From contig JACONJ010000021.1 of assembly GCA_014323785.1 (NCBI GenBank), forward strand, positions 1-64,000: 64,000 nt of DNA, written 5' to 3'. Shown here in pieces: positions 33,419 to 42,069 of this stretch. The DNA is from Paracoccaceae bacterium (lineage in GTDB: Bacteria > Pseudomonadota > Alphaproteobacteria > Rhodobacterales > Rhodobacteraceae). The notes beneath the pieces were generated by a model that had not been told where the DNA came from, ran no database searches, and was given only the letters and a program-made list of their open reading frames with translations. The position numbers were made by a program, and so were the translations under genes. Numbering within the stretch: the stretch's first letter is position 1; each line of letters opens with the position of its first letter.

Positions 33419-34180
33419 TTATGCTGCAGCACCCAAGCGTATGAACGTCTCGTCCGGTGACCGGAGGTCTATGATACTTGCGATATCTGCGACCATCTGT
33501 GCCTTCGCATTCAGGTTTTGGCTGTCCTCTACAACAGCATTGAGCGCAATTCCGGTCTCCGCTTCCCGAATATCTGTGAACATCAGGAACTTGCCGGAAA
33601 CCGAGATGGTGTTGTTATTCATTGGCTCGAAGATTGCCCGCCTAGCATTGGGCAGCGTCACGACGTTGCGGGCATTCCAAGTCGCCCGCCGCCCCTTGAT
33701 CTCTGCCGTTCTGGCGACGGCGCGGGAACCGAACACGCGGTCGATGCGCTCAAATAACAGTTCGGACCGCTGCCGCGACCGCACCTCCGATGCCGCCCGC
33801 ACCGCCTCGGCCGCTGCCTGGGTTGAGGCGTTTGCCACACAAACAATGGCCCCCTCGACCCGCCCCTCGGGCACCCAAAGCGTAAACATCGCCCGGTTGT
33901 CAAATCTGATGCCGAAAGCCTCCGCCTTCTTTCTGGCAAGGGGCTGGTAAGAGTCTTGTGCCGCCATCATCTCTGCCTCAAGCAACCCATTGCCCATGTC
34001 GGAGACCCGGACCCGGTCACCATTTTGCTCAATCTCGACCACGGCAGACGCCCCACTGGGATAAATTGTCGGGACATCAAGCAGGATGCGCCCACCGATT
34101 GAGTGCCGGCTTGCCATCAACCCGGCGAATGCTTCTTTCAGTCGCTCCTGAAGCCTGCTATTTGTTCTTTCGCCAGTCAC
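33419..34180 (-). CDS. DUF1828-like protein of unknown function
   Basis: A 253-residue soluble protein. The N-terminal 100 residues resemble the DUF1828 pattern (ILLDVPTIYPSGASAVVEIE, then DRVRVSDMGNGLLEAEM), seen in phage- and island-borne genes. The middle is Ala/Arg-rich (AAAEAVRAASEVRSRQRSE) and the C-terminal part carries beta strands of unknown fold. Its start overlaps the stop of the upstream gene by ATGA. In other genomes DUF1828 proteins sit beside DUF6978 proteins, as appears to be the case here. The function is unknown; a toxin-antitoxin or defence role is only a guess. Confidence 0.65.
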   Translation of the reverse strand: MTGERTNSRLQERLKEAFAGLMASRHSIGGRILLDVPTIYPSGASAVVEIEQNGDRVRVSDMGNGLLEAEMMAAQDSYQPLARKKAEAFGIRFDNRAMFTLWVPEGRVEGAIVCVANASTQAAAEAVRAASEVRSRQRSELLFERIDRVFGSRAVARTAEIKGRRATWNARNVVTLPNARRAIFEPMNNNTISVSGKFLMFTDIREAETGIALNAVVEDSQNLNAKAQMVADIASIIDLRSPDETFIRLGAAA

Positions 34181-34710
34181 AGGAATGCCCCTTGGCTTGG
34201 TGGTGTAGGAATGTCCGATCCGTTCACCAGGTTCACTCTGTTACAGAACACGGCCAAACCGTTGGAAAAATCCGCAGGGTCAACGATGACCTTGCGTGCG
34301 ATTGCAAGTGGATTTTTGGGCAACTTCCCATCTTTTGTCAAACTATCGTGAAAATCATGCTCATGTGTGCATCCCGCGGCAAAGTACAAGCCGTGCAGAT
34401 TATCGGGGCCAATAAATATGTTCGTGTGGGCGCGGAGGGGATTGACCTCCAATCGATAAAGGGGAATGCGCGAACAGGCATTATCGGATATGGCGCAGTC
34501 CAGCTGAAACGTAAACGCATGAAAATGTGCCGGATAGGCGGTAATGCGCATTAATGTCCCTCTGGGAATCTCTCCGTCTTCAAAGCGGACACGTACCTCT
34601 ATGGTTAAGCGATCCCGGCTTGTTTTTGAACCGTCCAGCCAATGAAATGGCGGCGGTGCCCGCTTGACATTGGAAAAAATTCGCTCTGCTTCATCAGACC
34701 TAATCAGCAT
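34177..34710 (-). CDS. DUF6978-like protein of unknown function
   Basis: A 177-residue protein, mixed alpha/beta. After a beta-rich N-terminal half it has RIPLYRLEVNPLRAHTN, GLYFAAGCTHEHDFHD and a C-terminal DFSNGLAVFCNRVNLV. The layout resembles DUF6978 proteins (a conserved His-containing strand followed by a final helix with FCxRxN), but I cannot confirm membership. It is translationally coupled to the DUF1828-like gene. Codon use is less G+C-rich than in the flanking housekeeping genes, consistent with acquisition. Confidence 0.65.
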   Translation of the reverse strand: MLIRSDEAERIFSNVKRAPPPFHWLDGSKTSRDRLTIEVRVRFEDGEIPRGTLMRITAYPAHFHAFTFQLDCAISDNACSRIPLYRLEVNPLRAHTNIFIGPDNLHGLYFAAGCTHEHDFHDSLTKDGKLPKNPLAIARKVIVDPADFSNGLAVFCNRVNLVNGSDIPTPPSQGAFL

Positions 34711-34940
34711 ATTGACAGGCTGGCAAACTTGATAGCCCGGCGCAAGTCAAACTCGTTTCAAGGGGATGTCCTCCTTTTCTCTGCGGAGGTGCCAACTATC
34801 ACTCGGCAGGGACTGACCCACGATATGACCCGCCCGGCTGGTTCCAATTATCCGTGCAGGATACATAGCCCCGGTTTCAGCTTGACCCGCACGGCCAAAG
34901 CACCCAGAGTGCCACCAACCATAACGGGCAGTGGGGGCGT

Positions 34941-36230
34941 ATGCCGACCGGTCGGACCAGACCCTTTGCAGGCTTCGAATTCCTGATCGCCTGGCGATAT
35001 CTGCGGGCCCGCCGGGCCGAGGGCGGCGTCAGCGCGATGACCTGGATCAGCTTCATCGGGATTGCGCTGGCCGTGGCGGCGCTGATCGCCACGTTGGCCG
35101 TCCGGTCAGGGTTCCGGCATGAGTTTGTCGGCACTATCCTGGGGGCCAATCCACATATCACTGTGATGGCCCCTGCCCGGGTAAATGACGCCGGGCAGAC
35201 CCTTCGAACCTTGCCGGACTATACCCGTATTGCCGCACGCGTGGCGCAGGTGCCCGGTGTGATCCAAGTTGCCCCCGTTGTCACCGGGCAGGTCATGGCC
35301 GCGGGGCAGGGTCGCAACGCGGGGGTTGAGGTAGTCGGGATCAATATCGCCGATCTGAACGATGTGCCCCTGGTATCCCAACCCGAACGGGCTTGGGGCG
35401 AGCTTGCCAGGTTCGAAGACGGCATCGCCCTCGGCGCGGGCGTGGCGCGGGAGTTGGGCGTGGCCATTGGGGACCACATCCGCCTGATCTCGCCCGAAGG
35501 TGTGCGCACACCCTTTGGCACCAGCCCGCGCGTCTCGGCCTATGAGGTGGTCTATGTCTTCCAGGTCGGGCGATGGGATATCGACCGGACGCGAATCTAC
35601 ATGCCCTTTGCCGAGGCCCAAAGATACTTCAACCGCGATGGCGTTGCTGATGAGATTCAAGTGATCGTTGATGACCCTGACGCAGTGGACAGATACACGC
35701 GGCCGATCCTTCAGGCCGCGGGGCAGGATGTGGTGCTGTGGACCTGGCGCGACAGGTCTGGTGCCTTTCTCCAGGCACTACAGATGGAAGATAATGTGAT
35801 GTTCATCATCCTGTCGATCCTGGTGCTGATCGCGACGATGAACATCGTCTCGGGTCTGATCATGCTGGTAAAAAACAAAAGCCGGGATATTGGTATTCTG
35901 CGCACCATAGGACTCGGTGAAGGCTCGATCCTGCGGGTCTTCTTCATCTGCGGGGTAGCCGTTGGCGTGGCGGGCACGATTCTGGGGGTGATCCTGGGCT
36001 GCCTCTTTGCCATCTACATTGATCCGATTTTCGAACTTGTAAATTGGGCGGCGGGCGGCGGAGTCTGGGATCCCTCGGTGCGCATGCTCTCTGCCTTGCC
36101 CGCACGGCTGGAGATGGGCGATATCCTCTCGGCGGTTTCGCTCTCGTTGGGCCTGTCCTTCGTCGTCACGATATTCCCGGCCCGCCGGGCCGCACGGATG
36201 AACCCGGTCGAAGTGCTGCGATATGAGTAA
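34941..36230 (+). CDS. lolC: Lipoprotein-releasing ABC transporter permease (LolC/LolE)
   Basis: A 429-residue inner-membrane protein of the MacB/LolE class. One membrane helix near the N-terminus (SFIGIALAVAALIATLAV), a large periplasmic domain (about 60-280), then three helices (FIILSILVLIATMNIVSGLI and two more) ending in PARRAARMNPVEVLRYE. With LolD it extracts lipoproteins from the inner membrane and hands them to LolA. Alphaproteobacteria have a single LolC/E protein acting as a homodimer. Its stop overlaps lolD by eight bases. Confidence 0.93.
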   Translation: MPTGRTRPFAGFEFLIAWRYLRARRAEGGVSAMTWISFIGIALAVAALIATLAVRSGFRHEFVGTILGANPHITVMAPARVNDAGQTLRTLPDYTRIAARVAQVPGVIQVAPVVTGQVMAAGQGRNAGVEVVGINIADLNDVPLVSQPERAWGELARFEDGIALGAGVARELGVAIGDHIRLISPEGVRTPFGTSPRVSAYEVVYVFQVGRWDIDRTRIYMPFAEAQRYFNRDGVADEIQVIVDDPDAVDRYTRPILQAAGQDVVLWTWRDRSGAFLQALQMEDNVMFIILSILVLIATMNIVSGLIMLVKNKSRDIGILRTIGLGEGSILRVFFICGVAVGVAGTILGVILGCLFAIYIDPIFELVNWAAGGGVWDPSVRMLSALPARLEMGDILSAVSLSLGLSFVVTIFPARRAARMNPVEVLRYE

Positions 36231-36915
36231 GGCTGTGCTGCGGCTTACCGGGCTGGAAAAGGGGTATAACCATGGCAAGCCGAATGAGATCCGGGTGTTA
36301 CGGGGCGCAGCACTTAGCATCACGGCGGGCGAAATTGTTGGTTTGATTGCCCCCTCCGGTGCCGGGAAATCGACCCTTCTGCATATTGCCGGTCTGCTGG
36401 ATCAGGCCGATGCTGGTCTGGTGGAAATCGGCGGTGTTGATCAGGGCCAATTAAGCGACCGGGCCAGAACCACCACACGGCGCGGGCAGATCGGTTTCAT
36501 CTATCAATTTCACCACCTTTTGCCGGAGTTTTCCGCCCTGGAGAACGTGGTTCTGCCGCAACTGGCCCATGGCACCCCCCGGGCTCAGGCGCGGACCCTT
36601 GCGCAGACGCTGCTGGCGCGTGTTGGCCTGGCGGAACGGGCCAGCCATCGCCCGGCGGATCTCTCAGGGGGGGAGCAGCAGCGCGTCGCGTTCTGCCGGG
36701 CACTGGCGAACCACCCCGCACTGCTATTGGCGGATGAACCGACCGGCAACCTTGACCCCGCGACATCGGACAGGGTGTTCAACGCGCTTATGGACCTGGT
36801 GCGGGGCCGGGGGCTTGCAGCACTGATTGCCACCCATAACCTGGAACTCGCTGGTAAGATGGACCGGGTTGTCCGCCTTACGGGTGGCCGGTTATGGCCC
36901 GATCAGGGCGGGTGA
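36223..36915 (+). CDS. lolD: Lipoprotein-releasing ABC transporter ATPase LolD
   Basis: A 230-residue ABC ATPase with Walker A APSGAGKST (about residue 43), Q-loop region YQFHHLLPEF, signature LSGGEQQR (about 147), Walker B LLLADEPTGNLDP (about 168) and switch His in ATHN. The insert QFHHLLPEFSALENV is typical of LolD/MacB ATPases. It powers lipoprotein release by the partner permease, whose gene overlaps its start. Confidence 0.95.
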   Translation: MSKAVLRLTGLEKGYNHGKPNEIRVLRGAALSITAGEIVGLIAPSGAGKSTLLHIAGLLDQADAGLVEIGGVDQGQLSDRARTTTRRGQIGFIYQFHHLLPEFSALENVVLPQLAHGTPRAQARTLAQTLLARVGLAERASHRPADLSGGEQQRVAFCRALANHPALLLADEPTGNLDPATSDRVFNALMDLVRGRGLAALIATHNLELAGKMDRVVRLTGGRLWPDQGG

Positions 36916-37661
36916 TTGTCTGGCCCCAAAGGATCATGGGCGCGGCACCCGGTTCCACGCTTTGCTCTTTGGGCGTGCCTTTCGGATTTGTTCCACCCCC
37001 CGGCGAAACTGGTGTCAGGTGCGGTGTTGCGAAATAAACCCTGATTCGAGGCGGGTAAGGTGGCCATCGGGCCAGTCCCGGACAGAACCTGAACGCCTTA
37101 ATGGTCAGGCCCATGTTGCAGAAAAAGAAAGCCGTAACGGCAGCGATCAGCAGCCAGTCGCTTATCGCGGTCTGCAGCCTTCAGGGTTTCCAATACCGCC
37201 ACAGTTTCAGCACGACCCAGCCCACACACACAACGAACAGGAACCACAGGATCAGCAGAATCGCAAGCGTGACAGAGGAATCCGAGTAGTGGAAAGTTTC
37301 CATCATTTTCTGGTGAAATTCCTGAATTGGTCGTCCCTTGTTCAATCAGGGGGGGCTTCCTCCCCTCATAGCAAGGGGTACCCGGCACATTCGCCCAAGC
37401 CCGGCATGAAAAGTCGGGCAAACCGTGGCCACGGTCACGCCGAACTTTGGTGTTGATCTTCAATATGCCCACGCCCTTTCCTTTGTGCAACCCCTTTTTG
37501 ATGGAATTATGGTATCAAGTCCGCGCGGCCAGCACAGAAAAATTGCACCAGTCCCGCTTGACAATCCGGCTGTGCTGCCCCCGAATTAAATTGTGGTACA
37601 CCATCGCCGTGTTTCCCGGACTGGCCTGTTTGACCCGAGATAAAGGGGGGGGCTACCGCCC
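36916..37661. other. Long, mostly non-coding stretch
   Basis: About 745 bases between lolD and the B12-binding protein gene. One membrane-type small frame on the minus strand (37181-37306) is listed separately. Beyond that I see no gene. A TTGACA at 37558-37563 has no convincing -10 partner at normal spacing. Confidence 0.4.
37181..37306 (-). CDS. Possible small single-span membrane protein (41 aa)
   Basis: Minus-strand frame of 41 codons starting with two ATGs: a short polar head (METFHYSDSS), a very hydrophobic span of about 20 residues (VTLAILLILWFLFVVCVGWV) and a basic aromatic tail (KLWRYWKP). This is the layout of a real small membrane protein. The same frame resumes after the TGA with another hydrophobic stretch (SDWLLIAAVTAFFFCNMGL), so it may be the broken first half of a two-helix protein. 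AGGA lies about 13 bases upstream. I do not recognise the family. Confidence 0.35.
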   Translation of the reverse strand: MMETFHYSDSSVTLAILLILWFLFVVCVGWVVLKLWRYWKP

Positions 37662-38555
37662 ATGTCCAACGATCCTTCCGGGCCAGACGCCTTCCGGCCC
37701 CACCAGCCCGCCGTAGAGGCCGCTGACAGCCGACCTGTCCCCGGCCCGGACCCGGTTGCGCTGGCCCGGGAACACGCGCGGCTGGAACGTGTCACGAAAC
37801 GCCTGCCACGCCCAACGGTCGAACTCTTGGTGCGCGAAGTTCTGGTCCGGCTCGGCCGCCGCAGTGTCCCCCTGCCCAGGGCCGGGGGGAGCCAGCCCAC
37901 CGCGCCCGCGCCCGATGCAACGGAGCGGCTGGCGCGGCTGCTGGTCGGTGATGACCATGCCCTGGCCATGCAGCATGTCTTTCAACTCTTTGAGGATGGC
38001 GCGACCATGGGTGAGGTTTACCTGGACCACCTGGCCCCCGCCGCGCGACTGATGGGGGATTGGTGGGGGGCCGACACGCTGCCTTTCGCCGATGTGACCA
38101 TCGGCACCGGGCGTATCTACGGCATCATGCGCCATATCCGCACCCATATGATCCTGCCCCCCAAAGAACAGACCCGCGCGGCGATATTTGTCACTGTCCC
38201 GGGCGAGGTGCATACGCTTGGCATCACCATGGCCGCCGATCTGTTCCGCGAACGCGGCTGGACGGTGCGGCTGCTGCTGGGGCAGCGGCATACGCAACTG
38301 GTCAGGGAAATGGCGCAGGATCGCAGCCCGGTCATCGGATTATCGGCCAGCGGGCGGCAATCGGTCGAGCCTTTGGCACGGCTGATCGTGGCATTGCGCA
38401 TGGCACGACCCACGGCGCATATCATGGTTGGTGGCGCGGTAACGGTGCGCACTGGCGCACGGCTGCGGCTAACCGACCCGGACAGCACCATCATAGATAT
38501 GGCCGGGGCCGCAGACCTCCTGAACGGGTTGGAGGCGCGATTTCCCGCACGCTGA
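37662..38555 (+). CDS. Cobalamin B12-binding domain protein (PpaA/AerR-like regulator)
   Basis: A 297-residue soluble protein. Residues 90-165 form a helical cap domain (MQHVFQLFEDG, then VYLDHLAPAARLMGDWW), and residues 165-290 a B12-binding Rossmann-like domain: FVTVPGEVHTLGITMAADLFRERGW (His as candidate cobalt ligand), VIGLSASGRQS and HIMVGGAV. This is the layout of methionine-synthase-type cap plus B12 domains and of AerR/PpaA antirepressors, which sense light or redox through cobalamin. No photosynthesis genes are nearby, so its target is unknown. It lies head to tail with nothing and next to cobQ, which fits a corrinoid theme. Confidence 0.82.
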   Translation: MSNDPSGPDAFRPHQPAVEAADSRPVPGPDPVALAREHARLERVTKRLPRPTVELLVREVLVRLGRRSVPLPRAGGSQPTAPAPDATERLARLLVGDDHALAMQHVFQLFEDGATMGEVYLDHLAPAARLMGDWWGADTLPFADVTIGTGRIYGIMRHIRTHMILPPKEQTRAAIFVTVPGEVHTLGITMAADLFRERGWTVRLLLGQRHTQLVREMAQDRSPVIGLSASGRQSVEPLARLIVALRMARPTAHIMVGGAVTVRTGARLRLTDPDSTIIDMAGAADLLNGLEARFPAR

Positions 38556-38869
38556 CGGGCCGGTGGTGCCAGGCTGGCCACGTCCCTCGCATTCGGGGGG
38601 CTTGTTCACCCAAGGCAAATGGGGGTGAACCACCTGACCCCGCGACCGCGTGACAATCACGCCTGAAGCCCCTTCCAGCCCGACATCCCCAACATCCCTC
38701 CGGGCGGGGTACTTGACGGGTGCCGCAGCACGGTGCGCTGTTGTCAGCCAGATCGCCTCTGTCCGGCGGCAACACAACCGGGGCAGGCAGGGTCAGACCT
38801 GGCTTGGCTTATCTGTTGCCAGGGGCATGGGTGCTCCCTTGCTGTTTCTGACGCGGCTGCGGGTAATAC
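38556..38869. other. Intergenic stretch between convergent B12-binding and cobQ genes
   Basis: About 314 bases. The minus strand has a frame with protein-like text (GLEGASGVIVTRSRGQVVHP) that I cannot assign and that has no good start; it may be a remnant. No terminator is obvious. Confidence 0.35.
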
Positions 38870-40315
38870 TCAACGCGCGAGTGCCAACATGCCCGCCACG
38901 TCCAGATGCGCCTCCATATGATCGGCCAGGGCATCAAGTGTGGCCTCAACCTGCGCCTCATAAGCCAGCCCTGCTGCCCTTTGCCCCTGTTCCGCAAGCC
39001 AGGCCGCGCGAAAGGCATCATCGGTGAACATGCCATGCAGATAACTGCCCTGGATCCGGCCATCGGCACTGATGGCCCCTTCGGCCGCACCATCAACAAA
39101 GGCAAAGGGGCATGCCCGGTCCGGGCCGTCGCTTACACCGATGTGAATCTCATACCCCCTGAACGTCACCCCGCTGGCCACATGGGTCGCACGGACCCCG
39201 GTCAGGCGTTTGGCAGGTGTCATCACTGTGTCGACCTGCAAGAGGCCCAGGCCCTCGGTCCGTCCCGCCGGACCCTCGATCCCCCGCGGGTCGTCAACGC
39301 TTTGGCCCAGCATTTGATAGCCGCCACAAATGCCCAGAATGCGCCCGCCGCGCCGGTGATGGGCCAAAAGGTCGATATCCCAGCCCTGCGCACGCAGAAA
39401 GGCCAGATCGCCCCGGGTGGATTTGCTGCCTGGCAGGATAACCAGATCGGCATCGCCGGGGATCGCGCGGCCCGGCCCGAGTATCGTCATCCGCACTCCG
39501 GGTTCCTGTATTAACGGATCAAGATCGTCGAAATTCGCGATCCGGCTAAGGGCAAGGCAAACGATGTGAAACCCGGTGTCCCGCTTTGGTGCGGCTATGC
39601 CAGCCGCATCCTCGGCAGGCAGCCGCCAGGCCCCTGTGAACCAGGGAAGAACACCGAAGCCCGGCCAACCTGTCCCGGCAGCGATACGGTCATAGCCATC
39701 GGCGAACAGGCAAGGATCACCCCGGAATTTGTTGATCAGGAACCCCGCAATCATGGCGGCATCGCCAGGGTCCAGCACGGCCCAGGTTCCCATGATCTGG
39801 GCGATCACCCCGCCCCGGTCGATATCCCCCGCCAGAACCACGGGTACACCGACCGCCCGCGCAAAGCCCATATTGGCGATGTCACCCGCCCGCAGATTGA
39901 CCTCGGCCGGGCTGCCCGCACCCTCCGCGATTACCAGATCATGGGCCGTGCGCAGCCGAACAAAGCTGTCCTGCACCGCTGCCAGCAGCTCTGGCTTCAG
40001 TGCGCCATAGCCGTGGGCCGTGGCAGAGGTCAGGCGGCGACCATGCACCACGACCTGCGCTCCGGTATCGGTTTCAGGCTTCAAAAGCACCGGGTTCATA
40101 TCGCTATGGGGCGGTAGCCCTGCTGCCCGCGCCTGAAGTGCCTGTGCGCGGCCAATCTCTCCCCCATCGGCAGTCACGGCGGCGTTGTTCGACATGTTTT
40201 GCGGTTTGAACGGTGCCACAGACACGCCACGCCGTTTTGCGGCCCTGCACAGCCCCGCGACCAGCATCGACTTTCCGACATTCGAACCGGTACCCTGGAT
40301 CATGATTGCAGGCAT
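38870..40315 (-). CDS. cobQ: Cobyric acid synthase
   Basis: A 481-residue glutamine-dependent amidotransferase that amidates four carboxylates of adenosylcobyrinic a,c-diamide during B12 synthesis. I chose the ATG at 40315 ([16 protein letters not shown], with GGGGG upstream); a longer frame adds 20 residues without family character. The N-terminal synthetase domain has the P-loop-like TGSNVGKS and KPQNMSNNA. The C-terminal glutaminase domain has the Cys nucleophile in [10 protein letters not shown] (about 326) and GYEIHIG and GSYLHGMF. No cobalamin riboswitch is seen before it, and no other cob genes are adjacent. Confidence 0.96.
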   Translation of the reverse strand: MPAIMIQGTGSNVGKSMLVAGLCRAAKRRGVSVAPFKPQNMSNNAAVTADGGEIGRAQALQARAAGLPPHSDMNPVLLKPETDTGAQVVVHGRRLTSATAHGYGALKPELLAAVQDSFVRLRTAHDLVIAEGAGSPAEVNLRAGDIANMGFARAVGVPVVLAGDIDRGGVIAQIMGTWAVLDPGDAAMIAGFLINKFRGDPCLFADGYDRIAAGTGWPGFGVLPWFTGAWRLPAEDAAGIAAPKRDTGFHIVCLALSRIANFDDLDPLIQEPGVRMTILGPGRAIPGDADLVILPGSKSTRGDLAFLRAQGWDIDLLAHHRRGGRILGICGGYQMLGQSVDDPRGIEGPAGRTEGLGLLQVDTVMTPAKRLTGVRATHVASGVTFRGYEIHIGVSDGPDRACPFAFVDGAAEGAISADGRIQGSYLHGMFTDDAFRAAWLAEQGQRAAGLAYEAQVEATLDALADHMEAHLDVAGMLALAR

Positions 40316-40466
40316 AAGACAGCCCCCAAGCTCCGCCGCGCACCACCGGGGTTCGCGCTGGCGTAATTCACGCACAGGGAATCACCACCCAAGGCCGAGA
40401 CTGGGGAACTTCCCTGCCTGCGTCAAGTGCCGGATGTGATGATAAAAATACACCCGGCCCCGTTGC

Positions 40467-40484
40467 TGTTGCGGTGCCGCAACA
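40467..40484. promoter_or_regulatory. Candidate operator: near-perfect palindrome
   Basis: TGTTGCGGTGCCGCAACA has 8-bp arms around a TG centre, in the gap between uxuB and cobQ (both minus strand). The compact symmetry suits a dimeric regulator. There is no U-run on either side, which argues against a terminator. Confidence 0.4.
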
Positions 40485-40608
40485 CGACCGGCAGGAAAAC
40501 CAGTGCAGTGATGGCTGATTCAGGGATTATTGCGCATGATTCGGACCTCTCGCACCGCTACATAAGATTGCCAATGCCGCTTCGCGCTTGCCGCCCCCGA
40601 GGGCAATC

Positions 40609-42069
40609 TCAGGCGCGTATGAGAACCTCGGGGCCTTCGGCAGCCAGCCGTTCATAAGCATCCGCAATTTCTTTGGCAAAGCCTGCCTCCTGGCCAAGTG
40701 TGCCGAACACATCACCCACCGCCAGCATGGCACGGGCATAGTCCCGAGGGGTCACAGCCTGAACCGCCAGATCTGCAAACCGCCCCGCCATTGGGTCCAC
40801 AACGGCAAACCGCCCGGCCCCGCCGCTGGCATAGGCCATCCAGGCGGCGACCGCGGCCGTCAGCCGGGGATGCGCACGGCCTGCGCCGCGGCAATCCCTG
40901 ATCGTGGCCAGTAGACGCTGCGGCACCTTCTGGCTACCATCCATCGCAATCTGCGCCGTCTGGTGCCGCAGAGTCGGGTTATCAAACCGCGCCGCCAGTG
41001 CCCTGGTGTAATGTTCTGCCGCCGCTGCCGATAACGGGACGTGAGGTGCGATTTCATCCGCCCACATTGCCTGAACAAAGGCCCTGAGGCGGGGGGCACC
41101 AAAGGCTTCGGCCACCGTCGCATAGCCCAGCAACTGCCCAAAATAGGCAATCGCCGAATGGGCACCGTTCAAAAGCCGCAGCTTCATCTCTTCATAAGGC
41201 GCGACATCAGCGACCATCTCGGCCCCCGCCCGCACCAGGTCCGGCCGGCCGGCTGTGAAGCGGTCCTCGATCACCCATTGCGCAAAGGGCTCAGCCATCA
41301 CTGGCCAGGCATCGTCCAACCCCGTTAAAGCCGCCGTCCCGGCCCGATCCTGATCGGTTGTAGCCGGCACGATCCGATCAACCATCGTGGCCGGGAACTC
41401 GACCGCCCCGGTGATCCAACGGGCCAGGGCAGGATCCCGCATCGCGGCGAATTGCCCAACCACGCGCGCCAGTGCCGCCCCGTTCATCGGCAGGTTATCG
41501 CAACTCAGGACGGTCGGCGGGGCTACGCCTGCCACCCGCCGTGCGGCGAGCCCTGCCGCCAGCAGCCCCGGTACCGTGCGCGGGGTATCGGGCCGGGCCA
41601 GATCAGCCCGAACATTTGGATCATCCTTCATCAAATCACCAGTTGCCGGGTCGCGCAGATAGCCCTTCTCGGTGACCGTCAGAGTAATGATTCGAATGGC
41701 CGGATCGGCGATCCAGCGGAGCACCGCCGCCGGATCCTGCGCACCCGCGACGGCTTGCAGGACCGAACCGATGATCCGGCCACGGCGGATACTACCCGCT
41801 TGCTCCACCAGGGTATAGAGCCCGTCCTGTGGTGCCAGGGCGCGCGGCATGTCGGGCCGCCGCAAACTCACGCCGATGATCCCCCAGCCGGGATCAGCGG
41901 CAAGCGTATCATCCACATACACCGCCTGGTGCGCACGATGAAAATTGCCCAGGCCCAGATGCAGGATGCCCGGGGTTACCCCTGCCCGGTCATAGCCCGG
42001 CAGGGTGGCGTTCTGCACTTGGCCCAGAGTCTGCGCCGAAAGTCTTGGCAGCGTCACATGATCACCCAT
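40609..42069 (-). CDS. uxuB: Fructuronate reductase / mannitol dehydrogenase family
   Basis: A 486-residue polyol/hexuronate dehydrogenase. From the ATG at 42069 the NAD-binding segment is ILHLGLGNFHRAHQAVY. Later motifs are LTVTEKGY, VLSCDNLPMNGA and FPATMVDRIVP, with the catalytic Lys in EEMKLRLLNGAHSA. The long-chain mannitol dehydrogenase family includes fructuronate reductase (UxuB). The 8-base overlap with uxaC points to reduction of fructuronate to mannonate in glucuronate catabolism. No uxuA (mannonate dehydratase) is in the window. Confidence 0.9.
   Translation of the reverse strand: MGDHVTLPRLSAQTLGQVQNATLPGYDRAGVTPGILHLGLGNFHRAHQAVYVDDTLAADPGWGIIGVSLRRPDMPRALAPQDGLYTLVEQAGSIRRGRIIGSVLQAVAGAQDPAAVLRWIADPAIRIITLTVTEKGYLRDPATGDLMKDDPNVRADLARPDTPRTVPGLLAAGLAARRVAGVAPPTVLSCDNLPMNGAALARVVGQFAAMRDPALARWITGAVEFPATMVDRIVPATTDQDRAGTAALTGLDDAWPVMAEPFAQWVIEDRFTAGRPDLVRAGAEMVADVAPYEEMKLRLLNGAHSAIAYFGQLLGYATVAEAFGAPRLRAFVQAMWADEIAPHVPLSAAAAEHYTRALAARFDNPTLRHQTAQIAMDGSQKVPQRLLATIRDCRGAGRAHPRLTAAVAAWMAYASGGAGRFAVVDPMAGRFADLAVQAVTPRDYARAMLAVGDVFGTLGQEAGFAKEIADAYERLAAEGPEVLIRA

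Noticed and set aside
16508..34940. Ter island as an integrative element
   Set aside because: I found no integrase, no transposase, no flanking tRNA and no direct repeats at the edges, so mobility cannot be supported from this window.
40316..40608. Second cobalamin riboswitch before cobQ
   Set aside because: The conserved core found at 51745-51925 (CCCGCAACTGT, GTCAGGAGACC) is absent in this gap; only a palindrome is present.
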